NCBI GenBank assembly: GCA_023512135.1
Contig: JAIMAG010000005.1
Coordinates: 25,001 to 89,000 of the forward strand
Length of the DNA stretch: 64,000 nucleotides
DNA from: Terriglobia bacterium
Lineage (GTDB): Bacteria > Acidobacteriota > Terriglobia > Acidiferrales > UBA7541
Reading direction: 5' to 3'
A program made the position numbers and the translations under genes. Within the stretch, counting starts at the first letter, position 1. The number at the start of each line of letters is the position of its first letter. Positions 50,749-59,366 of this stretch are shown here, in pieces. The notes under the pieces were generated by a model. It made no database searches and was not told where the DNA came from. It saw only the letters and a list, made by a program, of their open reading frames with translations.

Positions 50749-51599
50749 ACAGTGAGTCCTGCGTAGCCGACTACCGCGTCGCGGTCGCCGCTGACGTCCC
50801 CGGAAGTGGCATAGCGAACCAGCTCCGCACGCGTTGCGCCGAGTTCACGCGCCGCCGTGCACATCACCACCGCCGCAGCGATGCCACACATGCTGATCTC
50901 TTCGCGGCGGACTGTGTCGTACAGCGCGGCCGGGTCCAGCCGCAGCATCGGTTCGATGGCGCGCGCGTCTTTCGCACGCGTGACGTCATCCGGTTCGTAG
51001 TGGTTCATATCCGTGCTGGCGACGATCAGCACCGGCTCCGCCTGCTGCTGCACCACGCGAGCAATGGCCCGGCCGAGCTCGACCAGGGTAGGAAAATGCA
51101 CCGTGCCCAGCACGATCGGGGTGAATCGAAATCCCGTCGCGAGAACCTGCAGGAAAGGCAACTGGACTTCCAGCGAATGCTCATCGCGGTGCGCGAGGGT
51201 ATCTTCGCGCAATGCCGGGAAGGCTTGCTTCAGGGCTGCAGCCAGCTCGGCGTCGAGCTGTGCACTGCCGAGCGGTGTTAGCCAACTTCCTTCACTGTTG
51301 ATGGCCAGCAACTCTCCGTAGGGATAGTGCCGCGGACCCAGCAGCAGGAAGCGCTTGGGCAGCTCCAATCGACCGTAGACCGCACCGGCCACGTGTCCGG
51401 AGTACATGTAACCGGCATGCGGCACAACACAGGCAATCGCCGCGCGCTTCGTCTGGCCCGTGCTGCCCGCCAACAAGGATGTTACCTGCCGGTGCAGTTC
51501 GTGCGGGTCACGCGGATAGAATCGGCCGGCGACCGCAGGCTGGCGTACCACGTCTTTCCTCCCGGCGCGGCCTGGGTCGGGTGCAGGCATGACCTTCAT
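50742..51599 (-). CDS. MEMO family protein (AmmeMemoRadiSam protein B)
   Basis: A 285-residue protein with the MEMO blocks AVAGRFYP, VVPHAGYMYSGHVAGAVY (metal-type His), LLLGPRHYPYG, EHSLEVQLPFLQ, VASTDMNHYEP and GYAGLTVE. The fold is related to class III extradiol dioxygenases. In the AmmeMemoRadiSam set it occurs with an AMMECR1 protein and a radical SAM enzyme; neither is adjacent here. The function in bacteria is not established. Confidence 0.92.
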   Translation of the reverse strand: MKVMPAPDPGRAGRKDVVRQPAVAGRFYPRDPHELHRQVTSLLAGSTGQTKRAAIACVVPHAGYMYSGHVAGAVYGRLELPKRFLLLGPRHYPYGELLAINSEGSWLTPLGSAQLDAELAAALKQAFPALREDTLAHRDEHSLEVQLPFLQVLATGFRFTPIVLGTVHFPTLVELGRAIARVVQQQAEPVLIVASTDMNHYEPDDVTRAKDARAIEPMLRLDPAALYDTVRREEISMCGIAAAVVMCTAARELGATRAELVRYATSGDVSGDRDAVVGYAGLTVE

Positions 51600-51638
51600 C
51601 CACCACGGGCATTCAGCAGGGCGACGCGGTGGCGCCGT

Positions 51639-51992
51639 TCAGCGCCCTGCGGAGGGTTTGCCTTTGATCGCGAGGGCGACGTCGCGGCCGGCTTCGTGCC
51701 GGATCTGCACCCGGTCACCGAACTGGAATCCGCCCCTGGCGTGCAGGGCTTCCATTTTGTTCTTCAGTGCCGGGGCGTAGGTGAACGTCCGCACGATGCG
51801 CGGATTTTCCCGGCTCCGCACCACGATGCGCTGCGCATCGGCGTGAATGACTTCGCCGCGGAACGTCTCGGGTTTCGGCGGTACGCTCCGCGTGCTGCGA
51901 ACCGGCTCGGACGCCTGCGGCCGGGCCACCGCAGAGCCCCACGCGAACACAACTCCGAGCAACAGCCAGCACAGGCTAGCGCGCATCGTCAT
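51639..51992 (-). CDS. small secreted protein of unknown function
   Basis: A 117-residue protein with a signal peptide (LCWLLLGVVFAWGSAVA). The mature part (about 40-117) looks like a small OB-like beta barrel: TFRGEVIHADAQRIVVRSR, then FQFGDRVQIRHEAGRDV. Such folds are found in small DUF proteins that bind metals or nucleic acid. The start overlaps the upstream gene's stop by 17 bases; an ATG six bases later is an alternative. Confidence 0.65.
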   Translation of the reverse strand: MTMRASLCWLLLGVVFAWGSAVARPQASEPVRSTRSVPPKPETFRGEVIHADAQRIVVRSRENPRIVRTFTYAPALKNKMEALHARGGFQFGDRVQIRHEAGRDVALAIKGKPSAGR

Positions 51993-52320
51993 CCAGAGAA
52001 ATCTTCAGCGACTTCAGGAAGCGGATGTCTTGCGGCGTCAACTCGATCCGGGACAGCCCCGGGCTCGGTTCGTCGCGCTCGACGTCGTCGACGCGGATGT
52101 GCAGCGCTTCCAGGAAGCGGCGATCCTGCGGGGTCATCTGCGCCGGGGTCGGTTCGCGCCGGGCCAGGCCGATCGTCGCATCGAGCTTGATGACGATTTC
52201 ATAGCCAGCCGCGCGCACCCGGGCAATCGCCTCCCCGATGCGTTCGGATTCCGAAACACTTTCGTTGATGGCGTGGCCCAGGTCTTTGAGCAACCGCTTC
52301 AGCTCATTGTTGAGTTGCAA
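51976..52320 (-). CDS. small helical protein of unknown function
   Basis: A 114-residue cytoplasmic protein. The first half is helical (NELKRLLKDLGHAINES, then a YEIVIKLDATIGL strand). The second half holds two similar segments, MTPQDRRFLEALHIRVDD and LTPQDIRFLKSLKISLDD, an internal duplication. The start is a TTG at 52320 with a strong GAGGAGGG site about six bases upstream; the long frame upstream is antisense to the mutase gene. It is coupled to the small secreted gene. Confidence 0.65.
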   Translation of the reverse strand: MQLNNELKRLLKDLGHAINESVSESERIGEAIARVRAAGYEIVIKLDATIGLARREPTPAQMTPQDRRFLEALHIRVDDVERDEPSPGLSRIELTPQDIRFLKSLKISLDDDAR

Positions 52321-52440
52321 GATCGCCCTCCTCGTCTGCCCGCTTTCCCATTCTAAGTTGTCGGCGGGCACGGTACAAGCCCGAACTCCCGGCCCAACGC
52401 GTAAGGAGCACGCGGCTGCACGCCGCGCGGGCATCTGTAC

Positions 52441-52446
52441 TACAAT
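52441..52446 (+). promoter_or_regulatory. candidate -10 element (TACAAT) for the small membrane protein gene
   Basis: TACAAT matches the -10 consensus at five positions and ends six bases before the GTG at 52453, so transcription would begin at the start codon. The -35 region is weak. Confidence 0.35.
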
Positions 52447-52452
52447 CCTGGC

Positions 52453-52710
52453 GTGTGGACCCGGCTCGCTACGGCGCTGCTGTTGGCCGCCACCGGCCTG
52501 GGACAGGCTCTGTGGCGCGCGACGCGGCAGCTCGTTCACGAAATCACCGGCGCGCTGTTCGCCCTGCTGGCGGTGATGGGCGCGGCTTCCGCCTGGCGCA
52601 ACTGGCAGGACACAGCCGAGTCCTGGCGCATCGGGCTGGCGATGGGCTTTGCAGTCACCATGGCGACCTTTGCCATCCTTTCCTTCCTGCGGGCGCGTCG
52701 CATCCGATAG
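52453..52710 (+). CDS. small membrane protein of unknown function
   Basis: An 85-residue protein with hydrophobic segments at about 6-20, 33-45 and 60-78 (ALFALLAVMGAASA, LAMGFAVTMATFAILSF). It begins with GTG and has no ribosome site, but a TACAAT hexamer stands six bases upstream. It lies 27 bases before the mutase gene and may be cotranscribed with it. No family is recognised. Confidence 0.55.
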   Translation: MWTRLATALLLAATGLGQALWRATRQLVHEITGALFALLAVMGAASAWRNWQDTAESWRIGLAMGFAVTMATFAILSFLRARRIR

Positions 52711-52737
52711 CGCAGGGCAGCAGGCGGGACTGAGCCG

Positions 52738-54363
52738 ATGACAAAAGAAAGATCCAAGCCGGAAACCCGAGCCGAACGCAAGGAGCGCTTCACGACGCTG
52801 TCGGGGATTCCCCTCCCGGTGGTCTATTCCGCCGCGGACCTGGCCGGCTGGGAGTATGAAACGCAGCTCGGCTATCCGGGCGAGTATCCCTTCACCCGCG
52901 GCGTCTATCCCACGATGTACCGTGGCCGGTTGTGGACGATGCGGCAGTACGCCGGCTACGGCACCGCGGTGGAGTCGAACCGGCGCTTCCACTATCTGCT
53001 CGCCCGCGGACAGACCGGTCTTTCGGTGGCCTTCGACCTGCCCACGCAAATCGGACTCGACTCCGACCATCCGCTCGCCGCCGGTGAAGTCGGCAAGGTC
53101 GGCGTGGCGATTGATTCGCTCGAGGATATGGAAACGCTGCTCGAGGGCATCCCGTTGGACCGCGTCTCCACCTCGATGACCATCAACGCCACCGCCGCGA
53201 TTCTGCTGGCGATGTACGTGGCCGTGGCGAAACGGCAGGGTGCGGATCTGAAGCGACTCTCCGGCACCGTGCAGAACGACATCCTGAAGGAGTACATTGC
53301 GCGCGGAACGTACATCTTTCCGGTGCGGCCGGCGATGCGCATCGTGACGAACATCTTTGCCTGGTGCCGAACCGAGCTGCCCAACTGGAATACCATCTCC
53401 ATCTCCGGCTACCACATCCGCGAAGCGGGCTCCACGGCCGTGCAGGAAGTGGCCTTCACCCTGGCCGATGCCATCGCATACGTGGAAGCCGCCATCGAAG
53501 CCGGACTGGCGGTGGACGAGTTTGCGCCGCAGCTTTCCTTCTTTTTCAACGCGCAGAACGACCTGCTCGAGGAAATTGCCAAATTCCGCGCCGCACGGCG
53601 TCTGTGGGCCCGCCTGATGCGGGAGCGTTTCGGCGCCCGGAAAGCGGATTCGATGCGCCTGCGCTTCCACGCGCAGACCGCCGGCAGCGCGCTCACCGCG
53701 CAGCAGCCGGAAAACAACATCGTCCGCGTCGCGATCCAGGCGCTGGCTGCCGTGCTGGGAGGCTGCCAGTCGCTGCACTGCAATGCGCTGGACGAAGCCC
53801 TGGCATTACCGACTGAATCGGCCGCTCTGCTGGCCCTGCGCACCCAGCAGATCCTGGCCCATGAGAGCGGCGTGGCGAACACGATCGATCCCGTGGCCGG
53901 CTCCTACGCCATCGAAAAACTGACCGACGAAATCGAAGTGCAGGCGCGTGACTACCTGGCCCGCATCGACGCCATGGGCGGCATGCTCCGCGCAATCGAA
54001 ACCGGCTATGTGCAGGCGGAAATCCAGAAGGCGGCCTACGAGTACCAGCAGAAGGTCGAAAGCGGCGAGCAGATTGTGGTGGGTGTGAATCAGTTCCGCA
54101 GCGAACAGGAAAAGCCTATCGAGATTCTGCGCGTGGACCCCGAAATCGAACGCGCTCAGGTGGAACGCCTGCGCGCGCTGCGGGCGCGCCGCAACGAAGC
54201 ACGCGTGCGCGCCGCGCTCGCTGAAGTGGAACGTTGCGCGGCCGGCACGGACAACCTGATGCCCGCCATTCTGGCCGCGGTAGAGGCCTACGCTACGGTG
54301 GGCGAAATCTCCGATGCGCTGCGCCGCGTCTTCGGCGAATACCAGGAAGCCGTGGTGATGTGA
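52738..54363 (+). CDS. methylmalonyl-CoA mutase large subunit, catalytic domain only
   Basis: A 541-residue protein that corresponds to the TIM-barrel catalytic part of the B12-dependent mutase. It has [104 protein letters not shown], and [16 protein letters not shown]. The Tyr in MRQYAG suggests methylmalonyl-CoA rather than isobutyryl-CoA. The B12-binding domain is missing and must be a separate protein; none follows here. The enzyme interconverts succinyl-CoA and methylmalonyl-CoA. Confidence 0.94.
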   Translation: MTKERSKPETRAERKERFTTLSGIPLPVVYSAADLAGWEYETQLGYPGEYPFTRGVYPTMYRGRLWTMRQYAGYGTAVESNRRFHYLLARGQTGLSVAFDLPTQIGLDSDHPLAAGEVGKVGVAIDSLEDMETLLEGIPLDRVSTSMTINATAAILLAMYVAVAKRQGADLKRLSGTVQNDILKEYIARGTYIFPVRPAMRIVTNIFAWCRTELPNWNTISISGYHIREAGSTAVQEVAFTLADAIAYVEAAIEAGLAVDEFAPQLSFFFNAQNDLLEEIAKFRAARRLWARLMRERFGARKADSMRLRFHAQTAGSALTAQQPENNIVRVAIQALAAVLGGCQSLHCNALDEALALPTESAALLALRTQQILAHESGVANTIDPVAGSYAIEKLTDEIEVQARDYLARIDAMGGMLRAIETGYVQAEIQKAAYEYQQKVESGEQIVVGVNQFRSEQEKPIEILRVDPEIERAQVERLRALRARRNEARVRAALAEVERCAAGTDNLMPAILAAVEAYATVGEISDALRRVFGEYQEAVVM

Positions 54364-54431
54364 CCGGAACATTTCTGCGGGCTTCGCCTGCGTGAGCGGA
54401 ACGCAATTCGCGCGCCCCGGCGCACTGCTCG

Positions 54432-55268
54432 ATGGATGCGCCGGCCGGCCATTTCCCACCGATGCGAGAAACCCTCGGCAGCACCGTCCGCTGGCCGCGC
54501 GTGCGCACCACATCGCAGGCGGTCGCCTTCATCCGTGCCGTCGGCTGCTGCCTGCTGTTTCCCGTGCGCCGGCTCCCGCTGCCTTCGCTCTACTGGGCTG
54601 TGGCACGGCGGCAGATTCAGCTCGGCCCCGAATGGGATGCTGCCTGCGAGAAAATCTGGACCTGGAAAGACGAGCTGCCGCGCCGCCGGCGCGCCTGGTA
54701 CGGGAAATACTTCCGCGGCCGCGGCACATTCATCGCGCCTGAACTGTTGCCGCACTTTCTGGCCCTGCAGCCACCCCGGTTCGTTCTGCAAGACCCGGAG
54801 CGGCTCTATGCCGAAGGTGTCCTCAGCGCCGCCGCCGCGGTTATCTGGACAACACTGCAGCGCGAAGGACCGCTGGCCACCGTGGCCCTGCGCCACGCCT
54901 GCGCAATGATCTCTCCGGAAAACAACCTGCGCTTTCAGCGCGCCCTGCTCGAGCTGCAGACGAAGCTGGTCATTACCCATTTCGGTGCCGAACAGGAGAC
55001 GGCGGCCTGGCCGTCGAGTCGGTTCGAGCTGACCGCGCGCGCATTTCCCGGCGCGGTTGCAGCAGCGGAGCGGCTGTCACCGGCGGAGGCGCGCGCGGCG
55101 ATCGTCCGTCGCTATCTGTCCTGGTGTCCTCGGGCGGCGCCCGTCGAGCTGGCCCGCCTGTTCGGGTGGAGCCGCGAGGAAACTCTTGCCGCATGGCCGG
55201 AAGCCATCGGCCGCGGGCCTGCTAGAATGGGAGCCGCACGCAGCAGAGCGAATCGGGGATGCGACTGA
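54432..55268 (+). CDS. winged-helix protein, possibly AlkZ/YcaQ-related
   Basis: A 278-residue protein. The middle shows VIWTTLQREGPLATVALRH, RFQRALLELQTKLVITHFG and WPSSRFELTARAF, a pattern of winged-helix DNA-binding regions like those in the AlkZ/YcaQ group. The catalytic QxQ/QxD motifs of AlkZ glycosylases are not evident. The start is uncertain (ATG at 54432 or 54462, neither with a ribosome site). It overlaps the maf start by 10 bases. Confidence 0.55.
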   Translation: MDAPAGHFPPMRETLGSTVRWPRVRTTSQAVAFIRAVGCCLLFPVRRLPLPSLYWAVARRQIQLGPEWDAACEKIWTWKDELPRRRRAWYGKYFRGRGTFIAPELLPHFLALQPPRFVLQDPERLYAEGVLSAAAAVIWTTLQREGPLATVALRHACAMISPENNLRFQRALLELQTKLVITHFGAEQETAAWPSSRFELTARAFPGAVAAAERLSPAEARAAIVRRYLSWCPRAAPVELARLFGWSREETLAAWPEAIGRGPARMGAARSRANRGCD

Positions 55269-55831
55269 TTCTGGCCTCGGCCTCGCCGCGACGCGCAGAG
55301 ATTCTGCGCAACGCCGCCATCCCGTTCGAGGTGGTGCCTGCTACTGTGGACGAAACCCTGCGCACCGGAGAAACACCCGAAGCCCATGTCCGGCGGCTGG
55401 CGATAGCCAAGGCGCGCGCCGTCGCGGACCGCGTGGCTCCCCCTGCCTTCGTGCTCGGCGCAGACACCGCGGTGCTGGTGGACACGCTGCTACTGGCCAA
55501 ACCGGAATCCGTCGAAGACGCCCGACGGATGCTGCACCTGCTGCGCGGCAGAACCCACGAGGTGCTGACCGGCATTGCCCTGCTGCGGCTGCCGGAAGGC
55601 GAGCTGCTCGTCGAACACGAGTGCACCCGGGTGACGTTCGCCACTATGAGCGATGCCGAAGTGGACGACTACATTGCCTCCGGCGAGCCGTTCGACAAGG
55701 CCGGTGGCTACGCGATTCAGGGACGCGCCGGACGCTTCATCCCGCGCATCGAAGGTTGCTACTTCAATGTTGTGGGACTGCCGCTGGCGCGCGTCTATCG
55801 CATGCTCTGCGAGCTTGGGTGGAAAGTCTGA
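55259..55831 (+). CDS. maf: Maf-like nucleoside triphosphate pyrophosphatase
   Basis: A 190-residue protein with the Maf start LILASASPRRAEIL, the catalytic VLGADTAVLVD (Asp) and KPESVEDARRML, and the C-terminal GYAIQGRAGRFIPRIEG and VVGLPLARVY. Maf enzymes hydrolyse non-canonical or dTTP/UTP-type triphosphates and take part in cell-division control. The ATG overlaps the end of the preceding gene. Confidence 0.95.
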   Translation: MRLILASASPRRAEILRNAAIPFEVVPATVDETLRTGETPEAHVRRLAIAKARAVADRVAPPAFVLGADTAVLVDTLLLAKPESVEDARRMLHLLRGRTHEVLTGIALLRLPEGELLVEHECTRVTFATMSDAEVDDYIASGEPFDKAGGYAIQGRAGRFIPRIEGCYFNVVGLPLARVYRMLCELGWKV

Positions 55832-55903
55832 AGCCGCCGCGGCACACACCGTGCACAAACCGCCCCCGGTGGTCGCGTTGATTCGCTTCAGTGCAGGCAG
55901 GGA

Positions 55904-56080
55904 TTACTTCTTTTCTTCCACAGGCTTTTCGCTGGCGGGCCTTTCCCCGCGCACAGATTCTTTGAAGTTCCGGATGCCCTCGCCGAGTCCGCGGGCAATC
56001 TCGGGAATCTTGCGGCCACCAAAAATCACCAGCAGAATGGCCAGGATCAACAACAGTTCGGTCGGGCCGATTTTCCCCAT
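55904..56080 (-). CDS. tatA: Sec-independent translocase protein TatA
   Basis: A 58-residue protein not visible as a long frame. It reads MGKIGPTELLLILAILLVIFG, then a hydrophobic helix, the hinge GGRKIPEIARGLGEGIRNFKES, and an acidic-basic tail. This is the TatA/TatE layout. TatA forms the pore for folded twin-arginine substrates with TatC, which is not in the window. An AGGAGG site stands about nine bases before the ATG, and a promoter lies just upstream (56101-56129). Confidence 0.93.
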   Translation of the reverse strand: MGKIGPTELLLILAILLVIFGGRKIPEIARGLGEGIRNFKESVRGERPASEKPVEEKK

Positions 56081-56100
56081 GGGGGTGCCTCCTGCTCCCG

Positions 56101-56129
56101 ATTCTAGGCCGCAGGGAGTGCGCCGTCAA
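56101..56129 (-). promoter_or_regulatory. candidate promoter of tatA
   Basis: On the minus strand TTGACG (56129-56124) and TAGAAT (56106-56101) stand exactly 17 bases apart, each with five of six consensus matches. The leader is about 14 bases and is nearly all ribosome site. Confidence 0.62.
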
Positions 56130-56169
56130 TCGATCCGTTTGCGGCAGCCGTTCGCCGCGCGGAAGCCGG

Positions 56170-58080
56170 TCAGAGGATCACGCGATGGGTCGGCATGCGC
56201 CGCGTCACGCCCATGCGGTCCAGATATTCCAGCAGGGGAATGGCATATTTGCGGGAGACGCCAGTCAGTTCTTTGAATGCCGGCACAGGCAACTGCTCCC
56301 CGTTCTTTGCTTTGTAGTCGGCGAGCAGTGCCCGGAGATGGGCGATGGCCTCGCGGTGAAAAATCAGTTCCTCGCTGACCTTCACCAGGACCTGCTCGCG
56401 CAGCAGGATTTGCAGGATTTTCTGGGCCCGCTTCGGCTCGACCGGGAGCCGGCCGAGCACTTCGGCGACAGCCGGAACAGCGAGTCCGGCACGGGCAAAG
56501 GCACGTTCGATCTGTTCCTTCGCGTGCGCTTCTTCTGCCGAGAGCGCAATCTCATGGCCGGCCCGCGCCACAAGGTCACCGGCGACAGACAGCTCGCCGC
56601 GCCGGCATAGCTCTTCCAGCGCCGCGCGAAACACCTCGGTGCGGAGCGAGGCCGCTGCCCGGCTGCGTAGGTCTTCCCGAGAGATCCCGGGCAGCAGCGG
56701 ATTCTGCCGGTGAAACTGGTCGACGGCCTCGCGCAGGCGCCGCCGCAGCGCTGCGAACGCATCGGCGGGCAGAATCACCGCTTCTTCCCCGGCGCCGCCG
56801 GCGAACACCCGCAGCTCCGCCGTCCGCTCGAGCGCAGATGCCACCTGCCGGATTTCATGTTCGAGCCAGCCGGTCCGCGCAACCAGCTCCGGCAGGGTCA
56901 TGCCTTCGGGGTGCCGGCGGACAAGCGCGGCGAGAACCTGTTCTCGACTGCCGTGCTCGAGCGTTTGCAGGAACTCCCGCACCTGGGGCAGCTCCCGCTG
57001 CCGATGGCGCGGCGCCAGCGCATCCAGCACCACGCCTCCGCCGATGGTTACGACCGGCGAGAACTGCCGCAAAATGAAACGGTCGCCGGGCAGCACAAGC
57101 ACCGGGGCATGCAACCGCAATTGCGCCAGCGCAGAAGCACCCGGGGCGAGCTGGGACCCCTCCAGGAGAATGATTTCGGCGATGGTTTCTGCAGTCCCCT
57201 GGTGAAAATGCACCCGCGCGTGATTTTTCAGCGGTCGCGCCGATTCCAGCAGCACGATGCGCGCGTCCAGCCGGTTGGTCGGGCGAAACCGGCCCGGTGC
57301 AGCCAGCACCATGCCGCGCTGGACCTCGCTCAACTCAACGCCGGCCAGATTCAGTGCCGTGCGCTGCCCGGCCGTGGCCTGCTCCACCTTCTGTCCTGCC
57401 GACTGCACACCCCGGATTCGCACGCGGCGCTGAGACGGAAACAGTTCCACTTCATCTTCGGCCCGCACGCTTCCCGAAAGCAGTGTGCCGGTGACGACGG
57501 TGCCGAAGCCTTTCATGGCAAAGGCACGATCGATCGGCAGGCGAAAGTGCCGGGCCGGGTCTTTCGCAGGCACCTGGCGAGCCATCTGCAGCAGAGCCTG
57601 CTTCAGCGTGTCGAGACCCTCGCCGGTCTTCGCGCTCGTGGCCAGAATGGGTGCGCCTTCCAGAAAGCTGCCGCGCACGAAGTCTTCGACTTCCAGGCGG
57701 ACCAGTTCCAGGACGTCGCGATCCACCAGGTCGGCCTTGGTGAGGACTACCAGCCCGCGGGGAATGTTCAGGAGCCGACAGATGTCGAAGTGTTCTCGGG
57801 TTTGCGGCTTGACCGATTCATCGGCCGCCACCACCAGCAGAACGAAATCAATCCCACCCACCCCGGCCAGCATGTTCCGGACGAAGCGCTCATGGCCCGG
57901 CACATCCACGAATCCCAGGCGCACGTCCTCGAGGTCGAGGAACGCGAACCCGAGGTCAATCGTAATTCCTCGCCGCTTCTCTTCGGCCAGCCGATCCGGG
58001 TCGGTGCCGGTCAGGGCCTCGACCAGCTTTGATTTGCCGTGGTCGATATGACCCGCTGTACCAACGATAACGTATTTCAT
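56170..58080 (-). CDS. selB: selenocysteine-specific translation factor SelB
   Basis: A 636-residue GTPase. The N-terminus has [11 protein letters not shown] (P-loop), [25 protein letters not shown] and [10 protein letters not shown]-Tu-like domains follow, with [19 protein letters not shown]. The C-terminal half (about 380-636) has winged-helix repeats, as in SelB, which bind the SECIS hairpin; one ends in [25 protein letters not shown]. SelB delivers selenocysteinyl-tRNA to UGA codons, so the organism should have selC, selA and selD. None is in the window. The start is an ATG at 58080. Confidence 0.95.
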   Translation of the reverse strand: MKYVIVGTAGHIDHGKSKLVEALTGTDPDRLAEEKRRGITIDLGFAFLDLEDVRLGFVDVPGHERFVRNMLAGVGGIDFVLLVVAADESVKPQTREHFDICRLLNIPRGLVVLTKADLVDRDVLELVRLEVEDFVRGSFLEGAPILATSAKTGEGLDTLKQALLQMARQVPAKDPARHFRLPIDRAFAMKGFGTVVTGTLLSGSVRAEDEVELFPSQRRVRIRGVQSAGQKVEQATAGQRTALNLAGVELSEVQRGMVLAAPGRFRPTNRLDARIVLLESARPLKNHARVHFHQGTAETIAEIILLEGSQLAPGASALAQLRLHAPVLVLPGDRFILRQFSPVVTIGGGVVLDALAPRHRQRELPQVREFLQTLEHGSREQVLAALVRRHPEGMTLPELVARTGWLEHEIRQVASALERTAELRVFAGGAGEEAVILPADAFAALRRRLREAVDQFHRQNPLLPGISREDLRSRAAASLRTEVFRAALEELCRRGELSVAGDLVARAGHEIALSAEEAHAKEQIERAFARAGLAVPAVAEVLGRLPVEPKRAQKILQILLREQVLVKVSEELIFHREAIAHLRALLADYKAKNGEQLPVPAFKELTGVSRKYAIPLLEYLDRMGVTRRMPTHRVIL

Positions 58081-58146
58081 GGTGTGCCGTCCGCCGCGGA
58101 TACCGTGGGGCTGCCACGTGGATGCTACTGGAGGGGTTCGGAGAGG

Positions 58147-58872
58147 TCAAACGCGGACGGCCAGTGCGGCTTGCATTTCCGCGACGATGGCCTCTGTGGC
58201 TGCCAGCGGATCACGTGCTCGGGTGATCGGCCGTCCCACCACCAGGTAGTCTGCGCCGGCGCGGATGGCAACAGCCGGAGTAGCGATGCGCTGCTGGTCG
58301 GCGCGTGCGGCTCCTGCAGGGCGAATGCCGGGCACAACTGTCAGAAACGTTTTCCCGCACACCTTCCGAATCAAAGGTAGCTCCTGCGCCGAACAAACCA
58401 CTCCGTCCAGGCCTGCGCGCTGAGCCAGCCGCGCCAGGGCAACCGCGCGGCTCTGCGGAGGACCAGCGATTCCGCAGCGACGCAGCGAAGCGGCGTCGTG
58501 GCTGGTGAGCACCGTGACCGCCACCAGCCGCGGACGTCGGCGGCCCCGCGTCAGTGCGGCGCGGGCCGCTCGCATCATCGCCAGTCCGCCCAGAGCATGC
58601 ACGTTCAGCAAGCGAACGCCCGGCAACCGTACGGCAGCAGCGACTGCGCCGGCCACGGTGGTGGGAATATCGTGAAACTTGAGGTCCAGGAAAATCTGCA
58701 GGCCCAGATCGGCGAGCCGCTGCACTACCCCGGGGCCAGCCGCGGTGAACAGCTCGCTGCCCACTTTGACCATGCCGACCCGTCCGACCAGCCGCCGCGC
58801 CAGGGCAACGGCCGGAGCCGGCGCTGGGAAATCCAGGGCGACGATTAGTCGGCTGTAGGCTGCGGCTTCCAA
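58147..58872 (-). CDS. pyrF: orotidine 5'-phosphate decarboxylase
   Basis: A 241-residue TIM-barrel enzyme for the last step of UMP synthesis. It has LIVALDFP, VGSELFTAAGP, the catalytic FLDLKFHDIPTTV (Asp, Lys, Asp) and the C-terminal VVPGIRP and YLVVGRPITRA. The ATG at 58872 overlaps the end of rlpA by 28 bases in a different frame, so translation of the two is likely coupled. This is the third gene of the unit pyrD-rlpA-pyrF. Confidence 0.95.
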   Translation of the reverse strand: MEAAAYSRLIVALDFPAPAPAVALARRLVGRVGMVKVGSELFTAAGPGVVQRLADLGLQIFLDLKFHDIPTTVAGAVAAAVRLPGVRLLNVHALGGLAMMRAARAALTRGRRRPRLVAVTVLTSHDAASLRRCGIAGPPQSRAVALARLAQRAGLDGVVCSAQELPLIRKVCGKTFLTVVPGIRPAGAARADQQRIATPAVAIRAGADYLVVGRPITRARDPLAATEAIVAEMQAALAVRV

Positions 58873-59297
58873 CGGCGTGTGGGCAACTTTAGCAGTTCGA
58901 TTCGCACCCGGGCCAGGCCCTGTTCTTCGAAGCCCAGCGAGCGGGCGACCTCATAGGATACGTCAATTTCGCGGCCTTCTACGTACGGCCCGCGGTCGTT
59001 GATGAGTACCAGCCGACTCTGCCCCGTCTCCGGGTTCACCAGGCGGACAATCGAACCCAGGGGCAGGTGGAGATGAGCGGCCGTGGCTATATACATATCG
59101 TAGATTTCACCATTTGCGGTCAGCCGCCCATGGAAGCCAGGGCCGTACCAGCTCGCCGTGCCTTCCCAAACACTAATCGGCTGGATTGGCTTGCGGTTAG
59201 AAATGACTCCTGGGGCCCTGGCCTCTGGTACAGCCACCGCCAGGCTCCCCATGAGCACCACCAGACTAATAATCAGGAATGAGAGTTTGGATTGCAT
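58845..59297 (-). CDS. rlpA: RlpA family septal-ring-type lipoprotein/transglycosylase
   Basis: A 150-residue protein with a signal peptide (FLIISLVVLMGSLAVAV) and a double-psi beta-barrel: GTASWYGPGFHGRLTANGE, then LPLGSIVRLVN, and the catalytic Asp in LINDRGPY with GREIDVSYEVARSLG. The signal has no lipobox Cys, and there is no SPOR domain. RlpA enzymes cut stem-less glycan at division sites. I start at the ATG at 59297 because a strong promoter (59338-59366) begins transcription downstream of the earlier ATG at 59369. The gene sits between pyrD and pyrF and its N-terminal half is less GC-rich than its neighbours. Confidence 0.9.
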   Translation of the reverse strand: MQSKLSFLIISLVVLMGSLAVAVPEARAPGVISNRKPIQPISVWEGTASWYGPGFHGRLTANGEIYDMYIATAAHLHLPLGSIVRLVNPETGQSRLVLINDRGPYVEGREIDVSYEVARSLGFEEQGLARVRIELLKLPTRRWKPQPTAD

Positions 59298-59337
59298 GGG
59301 ATTGCTGGATTGGGATGGGTGTTTTGAAGACGTTCCA

Positions 59338-59366
59338 ATTATACTCATTCCTAGCGGTTTTCTCAA
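59338..59366 (-). promoter_or_regulatory. candidate promoter of rlpA
   Basis: On the minus strand TTGAGA (59366-59361) and a perfect TATAAT (59343-59338) stand exactly 17 bases apart. This is the best promoter match in the window. It overlaps the last codons of pyrD and serves rlpA and probably pyrF. Confidence 0.65.
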
